Shown here piece after piece: positions 25,299 to 33,995 of a stretch of DNA of 64,000 nucleotides; positions within the stretch are counted from its first letter, which is position 1; the number at the start of each line of letters is the position of its first letter. A program made the translations under genes and the position numbers. Where the stretch lies: positions 620,001 to 684,000 of the forward strand of contig NZ_JBMERQ010000002.1 of assembly GCF_048820895.1 (NCBI RefSeq), read 5' to 3'. A model generated the notes under the pieces. That model saw only the letters and a list, made by a program, of their open reading frames with translations, was not told the DNA's origin and did not search any database. This stretch comes from Cribrihabitans_A neustonicus (GTDB taxonomy: Bacteria; Pseudomonadota; Alphaproteobacteria; Rhodobacterales; Rhodobacteraceae).

Positions 25299-26032
25299 CC
25301 GGCGCCGCCCGCTACTATGCCGTTTCCGAAGCAACGTGGCCCGCAGCCTCGACCCGGCGGCTCGGGCCCGTGACCCTGCGCGAAGGGCAGGGCGGCGGCA
25401 GCCGGGTCTCGGCGGCGACGGTGGAGGGCGGCAGCGCCAGCGAGGAGGAGATTGCCGCGGCCGAGGCCGCGATGCGCGCAATGGGGCAGGACTGCTTGTT
25501 CATGATCCGCGAGGGCGAGGCGGCGCTGGACGCGCAGCTTGCCGCACGGGGGTACGAAGTAAAGGATCCGGTGGCGCTCTGGACCTGCCCGGTGGCGCAG
25601 CTCACCGACGTGCCGGTGCCCCGCGTCACTGCCTTCTGCGTCTGGGAGCCGCTGGCGATCCAGCACGAGATCTGGGCCGCGGGCGGTATAGGGCCGGAGC
25701 GTTTCGCCGTGATGCAGCGCGCGCCGCAGCCGAAGACCGCGCTCTTGGGGCGGCACAATGACAAGCCGGCCGGGGCGGGATTTGTCGCCATTCACGACGG
25801 CATCGCCATGGTCCACGCGCTGGAGGTGGTGCCGCAGCAGCGCCGCTCCGGTATGGGCAAGTGGCTGATGCGGCAGGCTGCCTTCTGGGCCGAACAGCAG
25901 GGGGCCAAGGAGCTCGCCGTCCTTTGCACCCGCGCCAACGGCGCCGCCAACCGGCTCTATACCGCGCTGGGCCTGCGCGAGGCGGGCCAGTACCACTACC
26001 GTATTCTCAAGGGAGGCACGCAGCCAGAATGA
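25295..26032 (+). CDS. GNAT-family N-acetyltransferase
   Basis: A 245-residue acetyltransferase using acetyl-CoA. The N-terminal half has low similarity to anything I know; the C-terminal half (about 135-235) is a GNAT domain with motif A in ALEVVPQQRRSGMGKWLMRQAAFWAEQQGAK and motif B in VLCTRANGAANRLYTALGL. It starts with GTG inside the stop codon of the upstream gene, and its own stop overlaps the next ATG, so it is translationally coupled on both sides. Acceptor substrate unknown. Confidence 0.88.
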   Translation: MTGAARYYAVSEATWPAASTRRLGPVTLREGQGGGSRVSAATVEGGSASEEEIAAAEAAMRAMGQDCLFMIREGEAALDAQLAARGYEVKDPVALWTCPVAQLTDVPVPRVTAFCVWEPLAIQHEIWAAGGIGPERFAVMQRAPQPKTALLGRHNDKPAGAGFVAIHDGIAMVHALEVVPQQRRSGMGKWLMRQAAFWAEQQGAKELAVLCTRANGAANRLYTALGLREAGQYHYRILKGGTQPE

Positions 26033-26601
26033 CCGACGAAACCCTGCCCACTGCGCTGAACCTGCCGATGGCGGACCCGCTGCCCGAGGCGGTGCAGAAA
26101 TATTTCGCGATCTGCGAGGAGAAGCTCGGGCTTGTGCCCAACGTGCTGAAGGCCTACGCCTTCGACCCCGAAAAGCTCGACGCCTTCACCCAGATGTACA
26201 ACGGGCTGATGCTGGCCGACAGCGGGCTGAGCAAGCTGGAGCGGGAGATGATCGCGGTCGTGGTTTCCTCCATCAACCGCTGCTTCTACTGCCTGGTGGC
26301 GCATGGCGCGGCAGTGCGGCAGCTCTCCGGCAGCCCGGAGCTGGGCGAGATGCTGGTGATGAACTACCGCGTGGCGCCGCTTGATGCGCGGCAGCGCGCG
26401 ATGGTGGATTTTGCCGCCAAGCTCACCCGCGCCAGCGCCGAGGTCGGGGAGGCCGACCGGCAGGCGCTGCGGGATGCGGGGTTCAGCGACCGCGACATCT
26501 GGGACATCGCCAATGTCGCCGGTTTCTTCAACATGACAAACCGGGTCGCCAGCGCAACTGCGATGGCGCCGAACCCCGAATACCACGCTCAGTGCCGGTA
26601 A
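26029..26601 (+). CDS. AhpD-like peroxidase-related protein (carboxymuconolactone decarboxylase family)
   Basis: A 190-residue all-helical protein of the AhpD/CMD superfamily annotated elsewhere as peroxidase-related. The redox motif CFYCLVAHGAAVR keeps the CxxC and the downstream His, as in AhpD. The surrounding helix EREMIAVVVSSINRC and the C-terminal DRDIWDIANVAGFFNMTNRVA are typical. It can be expected to act as a thiol-dependent peroxidase or adaptor. It lies between a GNAT gene (4-bp overlap) and an OmpA-like gene (10-bp overlap). Confidence 0.9.
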   Translation: MTDETLPTALNLPMADPLPEAVQKYFAICEEKLGLVPNVLKAYAFDPEKLDAFTQMYNGLMLADSGLSKLEREMIAVVVSSINRCFYCLVAHGAAVRQLSGSPELGEMLVMNYRVAPLDARQRAMVDFAAKLTRASAEVGEADRQALRDAGFSDRDIWDIANVAGFFNMTNRVASATAMAPNPEYHAQCR

Positions 26602-27536
26602 CCTCGCGCTTCGCCGCACTTGTTCTTGCGGCGGCGCTGGCGCTGCCTGCCGCGGCGGCGGAACTGGCGCTGCCCGCGAATGCGGTGGCGCTGGCGGAGC
26701 GGGAGACGCCGCTAGGCATCTACCGCCTGCCGGCGGGGCCGGAAGCGGACGGGGTGGTGCCCGAGCGCCGCTTCGAGGGCCGCATCCTGCGCCGCACCTG
26801 GCGGTTGCAAAGCAGCGCCACTGTGCTCCAGGTGCTCGCGCCCCTGCGGACGCAGCTGGAGGCGGAGGGCTATGATGTTTTGCTGGATTGCGCGGCACCG
26901 GAATGCGGCGGTTTCGGATTCCGGTTTGCCACCGAAGTGGTGCCCGCGCCGGACATGATTGTGGATATCTTCGACTACCACTTCCTGTCCGCAGTGAAGG
27001 GTGAGACGGCGGTCTCGCTTCTGGCCTCGCGCTCTGGCGGGTCGGTTTACCTGCAGGTGATCGAGGCCGCGCCCGCCGGTGCCGGTGAAAAAGCCGGTGC
27101 CGCACTGCCGGTGGTGCAGGGGCCCGCGGGTGCTGCTCCGGTTGCCGCGCCGGAAGGGGGCGCCGGCCTTGAGGCGCGGCTGATGCAGGAGGGCCGCGCG
27201 GTGCTGCGCGATTTGCGGTTCGCCAGCGGCACGGTTGAGCTCAGCGAAGGTGCCTATGAGAGTCTCGCGGCACTGGCCCGGGTGCTGGAGCAGAACCCCG
27301 GCTCCCGCATCCTGCTGGTGGGCCACACCGATACGGTGGGCGCGCTGGAGCCGAACCGGGCGCTCTCGCAGGAGCGCGCGGCGGCGGTGCGGGACCGGCT
27401 GGTGGCGGCCCACGGTGCCGATGCGGCCCGCATCGAAATTGCCGGCGCCGGCTACATGGCCCCGGTGGCCAGCAACCTCACGCCCGAAGGCCGCCGCCTG
27501 AACCGCCGGGTAGAGGCGGTGCTGATTTCGGAATAG
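26592..27536 (+). CDS. OmpA-family protein, periplasmic/outer-membrane (DUF4892-like N-terminal region)
   Basis: A 314-residue protein with a signal peptide (RFAALVLAAALALPAAAA, cut near residue 23), a middle region with two cysteines (LDCAAPECGGFGF) and a C-terminal OmpA domain (about 205-314) that binds peptidoglycan: LLVGHTDTVGALEPNRALSQERA and the LTPEGRRLNRRVEAVL end. It starts at GTG 26592, 10 bp inside the upstream gene. The N-terminal half looks like the small beta-rich domain of proteins tagged DUF4892, but I am not certain. It closes a four-gene overlapping operon. Confidence 0.85.
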   Translation: MPVTSRFAALVLAAALALPAAAAELALPANAVALAERETPLGIYRLPAGPEADGVVPERRFEGRILRRTWRLQSSATVLQVLAPLRTQLEAEGYDVLLDCAAPECGGFGFRFATEVVPAPDMIVDIFDYHFLSAVKGETAVSLLASRSGGSVYLQVIEAAPAGAGEKAGAALPVVQGPAGAAPVAAPEGGAGLEARLMQEGRAVLRDLRFASGTVELSEGAYESLAALARVLEQNPGSRILLVGHTDTVGALEPNRALSQERAAAVRDRLVAAHGADAARIEIAGAGYMAPVASNLTPEGRRLNRRVEAVLISE

Positions 27537-27587
27537 GCGCATTTTCTGAACCGGCAAAGCCGGACCCTCCGGGGCCGGGCGGGAGCG

Positions 27588-27633
27588 GCGCGCCGCCGAT
27601 ATGCGGCGGCCTTGCGGCGCTGTTTCGCGCCAA
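27588..27633 (-). repeat. Possible truncated remnant of the 143-bp element
   Basis: GCGCGCCGCCGATATGCGGC and the following CTTGCGGCGCTGTTTCGCGC resemble the left end plus left flank of copies D and E read on the minus strand (GCGCGCCGGCGATGCGCGGC then ...CCTTGTTCCGCGC). The rest of the element is absent. The match is imperfect and includes small indels, so this may be chance in GC-rich sequence. Confidence 0.35.
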
Positions 27634-27670
27634 GGGGGGCGCCAGGGGGTGCGGTGCCGCCCGCATCTCA

Positions 27671-27700
27671 GGAAAAAACCCCCGCGCTGAGGGCGGGGGA
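27671..27700 (-). terminator. Rho-independent terminator after the LysR gene
   Basis: On the minus strand a CCCCCGC...GCGGGGG stem is followed by TTTTTTCC. It lies about 57 bp after the LysR stop codon. The opposite operon (OmpA-like) ends on the other side. Confidence 0.88.
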
Positions 27701-27756
27701 GGAGGGCTTTTGGCAAGCCTGCGAGGAAAAACGGGGCCGGGTCCGGACCGGCGGAA

Positions 27757-28668
27757 TCAGGTCGTCCAGTCCGTGGGGCTGCGGCCGGCAAAGGCGGCGG
27801 CGAGGAAATCGATGAAGGCGCGGACCTTGGGCTGGGTGAACTTGCCGGGCGGGTAGACCGCGTAGATGCCTTGTGTCTCCACCGGCAGGTTCGGCATCAC
27901 GTCCTCGACCAGCCCCTCGGCCATGGCGCCCGCATAGAGATAGCTGGGCAGATAGGCGATGCCGAGCCCGGAGATCGCCGCGTTGAGCAGCGACTGGCCA
28001 TCATTGACCGAAAGCCAGCCCGAGGTGCGGACCTGGCGCTTCTCGCCCGAGGGAGCGGTGATCTTCCACACGTTGCCGCTGGACTGGCTGGAGTAGTGCA
28101 GGAGTTTGTGGCTGTTCAGCTCGTCGATCTTCTGCGGGCGGCCGAATTTCCCGAGATATTCGGGCGAGGCGATCATTCGCTTGGTGGTCTCGGCCAGCTT
28201 GCGGGCGCGCAGGGAACTATCCTCCAGCTCACCGATCCGGACCGCCATGTCGAAGCCTTCGGAGATCAGCTCCACGTAGCGGTTGTTCAGCACCATGTTC
28301 ACGGTGATGTCCGGGAAGTCGCGCAGGAAGTCGGAGAGCACCGGCGACAGGTGGTTGACGCCGAAATCGGTCGCCACCGAGATCCGCAGCAGGCCCGAGG
28401 GTGCCGACTGCATCGAGGTTACCAGCGCGTCCGCTTCGCCCGCGTCATTCAGCACCCGGCGGGCGCGGTCGTAATAGGCGAGGCCGATTTCGGTCGGGGA
28501 GACGCGGCGGGTGGTTCGGTTCAGCAGCCGCGCGCCGAGGCGGGCCTCCAAACTGGAGACATGTTTGGAGACGGCCGATTTGGAGATGCCCATCTTGCGC
28601 GCCGCATCGGTGAAACCGCCCTGGTCCACCACGTTCGCGAAGGCCTCCATCTCGGTCAGTCGATCCAT
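27757..28668 (-). CDS. LysR-family transcriptional regulator
   Basis: A 303-residue LysR-type regulator: winged helix at residues 1-60 (DRLTEMEAFANVVDQGGFTD, then the recognition helix ISKSAVSKHVSSLEARLG), linker, and an effector-binding domain (about 88-290). It belongs to the DsdC/CrgA-like group that opens with MDRL. Three in-frame ATGs are close together (28683, 28677, 28668); I chose 28668 because it gives the family consensus start and has GGAGA 13 bases upstream, but 28683 has AAGGG at better spacing. Target genes are not obvious; the nearest are the OmpA-like operon and the CorA-like gene. Confidence 0.9.
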   Translation of the reverse strand: MDRLTEMEAFANVVDQGGFTDAARKMGISKSAVSKHVSSLEARLGARLLNRTTRRVSPTEIGLAYYDRARRVLNDAGEADALVTSMQSAPSGLLRISVATDFGVNHLSPVLSDFLRDFPDITVNMVLNNRYVELISEGFDMAVRIGELEDSSLRARKLAETTKRMIASPEYLGKFGRPQKIDELNSHKLLHYSSQSSGNVWKITAPSGEKRQVRTSGWLSVNDGQSLLNAAISGLGIAYLPSYLYAGAMAEGLVEDVMPNLPVETQGIYAVYPPGKFTQPKVRAFIDFLAAAFAGRSPTDWTT

Positions 28669-28820
28669 GTTCCGCATCTCCATCTGCCGGCCCTTCGCCG
28701 GTGGTTGAGGCCAGACTGGCGGCGGAATCGGGCAAGATCGGGGCGCGGGTGGGATAATTGCGAGGTTTTGCGGAGATCGTCTGCGGTGTGGAAACGGCAC
28801 GCCCGGGCGGGTGGGCGGGC

Positions 28821-29762
28821 TCAGAGCAGCCTGAGCCAGCGCAGCACCAAAAGCATGCCCGCGCCGAGCACGAGGAGGCCGAGGCAGAGCGCCGTAAAGC
28901 CCCAGGGCGACTGGGCGCCGGGGATGCCTGCAAGGTTCACGCCGAACAGGCCGGTCAGGAAGCTGAGCGGCAGGAACAGCGCCGCCACCAGCGACAGCGC
29001 ATAGCTGTTGCGCCCCAGCTGACGCGCCAATTCGGCATCAGTGTGGTCGCGCAGCACCGCCAGCCGCTGCGACAGCGAGCTAAGCGTTTCGGCCGAGAGG
29101 GTGAAGAGGTTCACCGCCTCGCGCAGGTGCAGCTGCTCGGCGCCGCTGAACAGCCCGGCGCCGCTGTCCTGCAATTGCACCAGCGCGCGTTCCTGCGGGG
29201 CGAGGTAGCGATGCAGCTTCAGCACGTCGCGGCGGGGCGTCTTCAGAGCCTCGGCGGCGGGCAGGCTGCCCTCTTCGGTCAGCTCCTCCAGCGCCTCGGT
29301 CTCGGCGGTGAGCTCGAGCACCGCATCGCGGCTGTGATGGGCGAGACCGCCGATCAGCCGGTAGAGAAACTCGCCGGGAGAGGCGGGTCCGCGGCCCGCG
29401 GCGCATTCGGCACGGATGGCGTCGAAGGCGTAGGTCTTGCGCAGCCGCACGGTGACGATGCTGCGGCTGCTGGCCCAGATCCTGAGCGAGACCATCTCCG
29501 CCGTCTCGGCGCCCGGGTTACGGTTCACCGCACGCAGGTTGATGATCAGTCCTTCCCCAAATTGGTCGCAGCGGGGGCGGGTTTCGGTTTGCAGCAGGGC
29601 CTGGCCGGGGATGCCGGGCAGGTGAGTGCGGCACCACTCCGGCAGCGCCGGGTCGGCGAGGTCGAAATGCAGCCAGCGGAACTGGCCGGGGCCCGCCGGC
29701 GCGAGGTCCGGCGCCGGGCGGGCGGTGCCATCGTTCCAGAGATCATAGGCGGAAATCGGCAT
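28821..29762 (-). CDS. CorA/ZntB-family divalent-cation transporter
   Basis: A 313-residue cation transporter of the CorA superfamily, closest in layout to ZntB. A large cytoplasmic funnel (about 1-245, with long helices rich in E, L and R) precedes two C-terminal membrane helices; the signature GVNLAGIPG near residue 275 is the GxN loop variant used by ZntB. The start MPISAYDLWNDGTARP is a usual N-terminus. Ions carried are probably Zn2+ or Mg2+; direction cannot be decided from sequence. Confidence 0.9.
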   Translation of the reverse strand: MPISAYDLWNDGTARPAPDLAPAGPGQFRWLHFDLADPALPEWCRTHLPGIPGQALLQTETRPRCDQFGEGLIINLRAVNRNPGAETAEMVSLRIWASSRSIVTVRLRKTYAFDAIRAECAAGRGPASPGEFLYRLIGGLAHHSRDAVLELTAETEALEELTEEGSLPAAEALKTPRRDVLKLHRYLAPQERALVQLQDSGAGLFSGAEQLHLREAVNLFTLSAETLSSLSQRLAVLRDHTDAELARQLGRNSYALSLVAALFLPLSFLTGLFGVNLAGIPGAQSPWGFTALCLGLLVLGAGMLLVLRWLRLL

Positions 29763-29855
29763 GGGGCAGCCTTTGATGCGAAGGTTGCCTCATGGTTAGC
29801 GCGCTTGCCGCCCTGCCGCCAGATGCCTTGCGGCGGCTTGCAGCAGGGCGGCAGG

Positions 29856-31883
29856 TCAGAACGTGGCGGCGAGCCGGGTGCCCTGGTTGATCGCGCGCTT
29901 GGCGTCGAGCTCGGCTGCGACGTCGGCGCCGCCCACCACGTGGGCGGTGATGCCGCGTGCGGCCAGCGTATCGGCCAGCGAGCGCTCCGGCACCTGGCCC
30001 GCGCAGAGCACGATGGTGTCGGCGGGAATCAGGGTGGGGTTCTCGCGCGCCTCGCCGAAGCTGACGTGCAGGCCATCCGCGTCGATCTTCTCGTAGTTCA
30101 CGCCGCCGACGAAATTGACGTTCTTCATCTTGAGCGTGGCGCGGTGGATCCAGCCGGTGGTTTTGCCCAGCCGCTTGCCGTGGCGCTCGGCCTTGCGCTG
30201 CAGCAGCGTGACCTCGCGTTCGGGCGCGGCGGGCTGCGGGCCTTCCGGGGCGAGGCCGGAACGGTGCTCGGCCGGGTCGGCGACGCCCCATTCCTTCATC
30301 CAGGCGGGCAGGTCGGTGGTGGGGCTGTGGCCTTCCTCCAGCAGGAACTCGGAGACATCGAAGCCAATGCCGCCCGCGCCGATCACGGCGACGCGCTTTC
30401 CGACCGGCTTCTTGTGGCGCAGCACGTCGATGTAGCTCAGCACGTTGGGGCCGTCCTGGCCCGGGATGCCGGGGTCGCGCGGGCTGACGCCGGTGGCGAT
30501 CACCACTTCGTCGAAACCGGTGAGGTCATCGGCGGTAACCTCGCGGCCCAGCTCCAGCGTGATGTCGGCATCGGCAACCATGGTGCGGTACCAGTTGACC
30601 AGGCCCCAGAACTCCTCCTTGCCGGGGATCTGCTTGGCCATGTTGAGCTGGCCGCCGATCTCCTCGGCCTTGTCGAAGAGGGTCACTTGGTGGCCGCGCT
30701 CGGCTGCGGTGAGCGCGGTGGCAAGCCCGCCGGGGCCCGCGCCGACAACGGCGACGCGCTTGGCGGCAGCGGCCTTGCCGATCACCAGCTCGGTCTCGTG
30801 GCAGGCGCGCGGGTTCACCAGGCAGGAGGTCAGCTTGCCGCTGAAGGTGTGGTCGAGGCAGGCCTGGTTGCAGGCAATGCAGGGCGCGATGCGGGCGGCG
30901 TCGCCGCGCTCCGCCTTGGCGACGAAATCGGCATCCGCCAGCATCGGCCGCGCCATCGAGATCATGTCGGCGCAGCCCTCCGCCAGCACCTCTTCGGCCA
31001 CTTCCGGTGTGTTGATGCGGTTCGAGGTGATGACCGGAATGCCGACCTTGCCCATCAGCTTCTTGGTGACCCAGGCAAAGGCCGCGCGCGGCACCGAGGT
31101 GGCGATGGTCGGGATGCGCGCCTCGTGCCAGCCAATGCCGGTATTGAGGATGGTGGCGCCGGCCTTCTCGATCTCCTGGGCGAGCTGCACCACTTCCTCG
31201 TGGGTGGAGCCGTTCGGCACCAGGTCGATCATCGACAGGCGGTAGATGATGATGAAGTCGCGGCCCACGGCCTCGCGGGTGCGGCGCACCACTTCGATCG
31301 GCAGGCGCATGCGGTTCTCGTAGGAGCCGCCCCAGCGGTCGGTGCGCTTGTTGGTGTGGGTGACCAGGAACTGGTTGAGGAAGTAGCCCTCGCTCCCCAT
31401 GATCTCGACCCCGTCATAGCCCGCTTCCTGGGCGAGGCGCGCGGCGTTCACGATGTCGCCGATCTGCTTTTCGATGCCCTCCTCGTCCAGCTCCTGCGGC
31501 GGAAAGGGGGAGATCGGCGATTTCACCGGGCTGGGGGCCACGCATTTCGGCCCGTAGGCATAGCGGCCCGCGTGCAGGATCTGCATCGCGATCTTGCCGC
31601 CCGCCTCGTGCACGCGCTGGGTCACCACCGAATGGTTGGCCACGTCCTTGGCGCTGGTCATCATCGCGGCGCCGGGCAGGACCGAGCCTTCGAGGTTGGG
31701 GCCGATGCCGCCGGTCACCATCAGCGCGACACCGCCGCGGGCGCGGGCGGCGTAGAATTCGGCCACCCGGTTCCAGTCGCCGGTCTCTTCCAGCCCGGTG
31801 TGCATCGAGCCCATCAGCACGCGGTTCTTCAGCTCGGTGAAGCCGAGGTCCAGCGGGCGCAGCAGGTTTGGGTACGCAGTCAT
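29856..31883 (-). CDS. fadH: NADPH-dependent 2,4-dienoyl-CoA reductase-like (FadH / old yellow enzyme with FAD-NAD(P) domain)
   Basis: A 675-residue iron-sulfur flavoenzyme. Residues 1-360 form an FMN-binding TIM barrel of the old yellow enzyme type (PLDLGFTELKNRVLMGSMHTG; SEGYFLNQF; IIYRLSMIDL). A [4Fe-4S] cluster site follows, CIACNQACLDHTFSGKLTSC. The C-terminal half has an FAD site (VVGAGPGGLATALTAAERG) and an NAD(P)H site (VIGAGGIGFDVSEFLLEEG). The layout and length match FadH (E. coli 672), which reduces 2,4-dienoyl-CoA in breakdown of unsaturated fatty acids; related dimethylamine or histamine dehydrogenases are less likely because of the MHTGLEE start. The ATG at 31883 follows GGGAGAG. 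Confidence 0.93.
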   Translation of the reverse strand: MTAYPNLLRPLDLGFTELKNRVLMGSMHTGLEETGDWNRVAEFYAARARGGVALMVTGGIGPNLEGSVLPGAAMMTSAKDVANHSVVTQRVHEAGGKIAMQILHAGRYAYGPKCVAPSPVKSPISPFPPQELDEEGIEKQIGDIVNAARLAQEAGYDGVEIMGSEGYFLNQFLVTHTNKRTDRWGGSYENRMRLPIEVVRRTREAVGRDFIIIYRLSMIDLVPNGSTHEEVVQLAQEIEKAGATILNTGIGWHEARIPTIATSVPRAAFAWVTKKLMGKVGIPVITSNRINTPEVAEEVLAEGCADMISMARPMLADADFVAKAERGDAARIAPCIACNQACLDHTFSGKLTSCLVNPRACHETELVIGKAAAAKRVAVVGAGPGGLATALTAAERGHQVTLFDKAEEIGGQLNMAKQIPGKEEFWGLVNWYRTMVADADITLELGREVTADDLTGFDEVVIATGVSPRDPGIPGQDGPNVLSYIDVLRHKKPVGKRVAVIGAGGIGFDVSEFLLEEGHSPTTDLPAWMKEWGVADPAEHRSGLAPEGPQPAAPEREVTLLQRKAERHGKRLGKTTGWIHRATLKMKNVNFVGGVNYEKIDADGLHVSFGEARENPTLIPADTIVLCAGQVPERSLADTLAARGITAHVVGGADVAAELDAKRAINQGTRLAATF

Positions 31884-32016
31884 GTGGCTCTCCCTGATCG
31901 TTGGCGCAAGGATTGCGCTGCGCAGGCGCCTTGTCACGGGCAAACGCCGCGTCACCCCCTTGCGTGCCCCTGCGGCAAGAGGTCTAAGGAAGGAAGTCCC
32001 GCCAAAGGAGTGCCAG

Positions 32017-32499
32017 ATGACGCCGGAAGACATTGCCAAGCTGCCCTACCGTCCCAACGTGGGTGTGATGCTGATCAATGCGGACGGCGGTGTGTTTGCC
32101 GGTCAGCGCAAGGACCGTTTCAAGGACGCGTGGCAGATGCCGCAGGGCGGGATCGACAGGGGCGAGGATCCGCGCGCGGCGGCGCTGCGCGAGCTCGAAG
32201 AGGAGACCGGTGTGCGGCCCGATCTGGTCGAGATCATCGCCGAGACGGAAGGCTGGCTTCCTTATGACCTGCCTGCCGAAGTTGTGCCGCATTTCTGGGG
32301 CGGCAAGTACCGCGGGCAGGAGCAGAAGTGGTATCTGATGCGGTTCCTTGGCAAGGACAGCGACATCGACCTGGAGGCGCATCACGCCGAGTTCTCGGCC
32401 TGGTGCTGGATGCCGGCCGGCAGCTTGGTGGAGAAGATCGTGCCGTTCAAGCGGGAGATCTATTTGCGTGTTTTGGAAGAGTTCAGGGAGTATTTGTGA
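32017..32499 (+). CDS. rppH: RNA pyrophosphohydrolase (Nudix)
   Basis: Removes pyrophosphate from the 5' end of mRNAs, which triggers RNase E decay. The 160-residue length is normal. The Nudix box is GGIDRGEDPRAAALRELEEE followed by TGV, fitting GX5EX7REUXEEXGU. Other RppH features are YRPNVGVMLIN, the QMPQGGI entry to the box and the KWYLMRFLG segment. The ATG at 32017 follows AAAGGAGTG. The next gene begins 1 base after its stop. Confidence 0.95.
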   Translation: MTPEDIAKLPYRPNVGVMLINADGGVFAGQRKDRFKDAWQMPQGGIDRGEDPRAAALRELEEETGVRPDLVEIIAETEGWLPYDLPAEVVPHFWGGKYRGQEQKWYLMRFLGKDSDIDLEAHHAEFSAWCWMPAGSLVEKIVPFKREIYLRVLEEFREYL

Positions 32500-32500
32500 G

Positions 32501-33034
32501 ATGGGATCTGCAAAGCGGGTCTTGAAACACCCCGCCCGGCCATCCAGCCGGGCAGCGCTGACGGCTGCCATGCTAGTTCTGCAGGCCGGCCCCGCCTTCG
32601 CGCTCAGCTGTATGCCCTGGGGTGTGCAGGACGCCTATCTTGAAGCTGCGGAATCCGAGCGTGTCTACAACGTGATTGCGGGCGCATTGGCTTTCGACGA
32701 GGACGCGCTGCCGCGGTCCCACTCCGATAATCCCAACGACATGCCCGGACTGACCCGCGTTCCGGCGCAGCTGTCGGGGAAAATGCTCTCGGGCGAGGAT
32801 TTCTCGGAGGCCGTCGATATACCGGTCACTTTGGAGGTCGAATGCCTCGGCCCCTGGTGCGGCGGCATTGTGCCGGGGGAAGAGCACATCTTCTTTGCCG
32901 AACAGCGGGGCGATGAGCTGGTGGTGCGCGCCAATGCCTGCGGCGGACTTGCCTTTGCCGACACGCCGAAGGCCCGCCGCGCGCTGCTGAGCTGCCACAG
33001 CGGCGGGCCGTGCGAGCGCAAGATGCCGCGCTAG
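32501..33034 (+). CDS. Hypothetical secreted protein, cysteine-containing, 177 aa
   Basis: No family recognised. A signal peptide is likely: a basic start MGSAKRVLKHPARPSSR, then the hydrophobic AALTAAMLVLQAGPAFA, with cleavage before LSCMPWG. The mature part (about 145 residues) has at least six cysteines, including VECLGPWCGGI, ACGG, LSCHSGGPCERK, which suggests disulfides in the periplasm. It starts one base after the rppH stop and so is probably co-transcribed; no strong ribosome site of its own is seen apart from coupling. Confidence 0.7.
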   Translation: MGSAKRVLKHPARPSSRAALTAAMLVLQAGPAFALSCMPWGVQDAYLEAAESERVYNVIAGALAFDEDALPRSHSDNPNDMPGLTRVPAQLSGKMLSGEDFSEAVDIPVTLEVECLGPWCGGIVPGEEHIFFAEQRGDELVVRANACGGLAFADTPKARRALLSCHSGGPCERKMPR

Positions 33035-33040
33035 CGGGGT

Positions 33041-33916
33041 TTATTCGGCGGGCTGCGCGGTTGCCCGCCGCGGCAGACGCAGCCCGGCCTGGCCGAGCCA
33101 GAGGCTGAGCAGCGCCAGACCCGCGCCCAGCATCTGCTGCGGTGTCAGACCTTCGCCGAGGATCAGCCAGCCGAGGATCACTGCGCTGAGCGGGCTGAGC
33201 ACGCCAAGGAGCGACGCCGCCGAGGGCTCGATCCTCGCAAGGCCGCGGAACCACAGGATATAGGTGAGCGCGCCGCCGATCAGGCTCATGTAGGCCAACC
33301 CCGCGATATTGGCAGAGGTGAAGACGGGCATCTCCGGCACCAGCCAGAGCGTCACCGGCAGAAGCAGCAGCCCGCCCGCGGTGAGCTGCCAGGCGGTGAA
33401 GGTGAGCGGCGGCACCGGCGGCTGCCACTTGCGGGTAAGCACCACGCCCGCCGCCATCGACAGCGCTCCGCCGAGGCCTGCCAGCACCCCCACCGGATCC
33501 AGCCGCGCCGCCGGCGTCAGCACCAGAAGCGCCACGCCCGCAATGCTGAGCAGCGCGGCGGCAACGGCGGCGGCACGGATATGGCTGTTGAGCATCAGCG
33601 CCGAGAGGAACACCACGATCAGTGGCTGCACCGCCCCCAAGGTCGCTGCCACCCCGCCCGGCAGCCGGTAGGCCGAGAGGAACAGCAGGCTCCAGAACAG
33701 CGCGAAGTTCACCGCCCCGAGCACCATCAGCCGCGGCAGCCAGCCGACTGGCGGCAGCTGGCGCACCAGCAGCATCAGCAGCAGCCCGGCGGGCAACGCT
33801 CTCAGCAGCGCCACGGTGAGCGGCGAATGGCCGGGCAGGAAGGCGGTGGTCACGATATAGCTGCTGCCCCAGATCGCGGGGGCAAGTGCTGTGAGCAAAA
33901 GGTCTCGGGTCGGCAT
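33041..33916 (-). CDS. EamA/DMT-family transporter (under MarR control)
   Basis: A 291-residue inner-membrane protein with ten predicted helices and two EamA repeats. Landmarks are LTALAPAIWGSSYIV, RALPAGLLLML, and the second-repeat end RIEPSAASLLGVLSPLSAVILGW. It is divergent from a MarR-family gene with two dyads in the 79-bp gap, so expression is probably repressed by that protein until a ligand appears. The most likely role is export of a small organic compound. Convergent with the small secreted-protein gene (6 bp apart). Confidence 0.9.
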   Translation of the reverse strand: MPTRDLLLTALAPAIWGSSYIVTTAFLPGHSPLTVALLRALPAGLLLMLLVRQLPPVGWLPRLMVLGAVNFALFWSLLFLSAYRLPGGVAATLGAVQPLIVVFLSALMLNSHIRAAAVAAALLSIAGVALLVLTPAARLDPVGVLAGLGGALSMAAGVVLTRKWQPPVPPLTFTAWQLTAGGLLLLPVTLWLVPEMPVFTSANIAGLAYMSLIGGALTYILWFRGLARIEPSAASLLGVLSPLSAVILGWLILGEGLTPQQMLGAGLALLSLWLGQAGLRLPRRATAQPAE

Positions 33917-33930
33917 GGCGGTTCTTCCAT

Positions 33931-33975
33931 TGTCTCGATGTCGAGATAGTAGCCGTCTATCTTGACGTCAAGATA
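33931..33975. promoter_or_regulatory. Two MarR-type dyads between EamA gene and marR-like gene
   Basis: A perfect 18-bp palindrome TATCTTGACGTCAAGATA lies at 33958-33975, and a second site TGTCTCGATGTCGAGATA at 33931-33948 matches it at 14 of 18 positions. Start-to-start distance is 27 bp. The 8-bp half-sites fit MarR winged-helix dimers, and both divergent promoters are covered. Confidence 0.75.
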
Positions 33976-33995
33976 AAATCTGGTAAACCGGGACC

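Noticed and set aside
28758..32267. Very long open frame (over 1100 codons) on the plus strand
   Set aside because: It runs antisense to the CorA-like and fadH genes, has low-complexity composition (rich in Ala, Gly, Arg, His, Gln) and no family features; it is a shadow of GC-rich codons. Similar long antisense frames cover amtB, the PBP gene, soeA and xsc.
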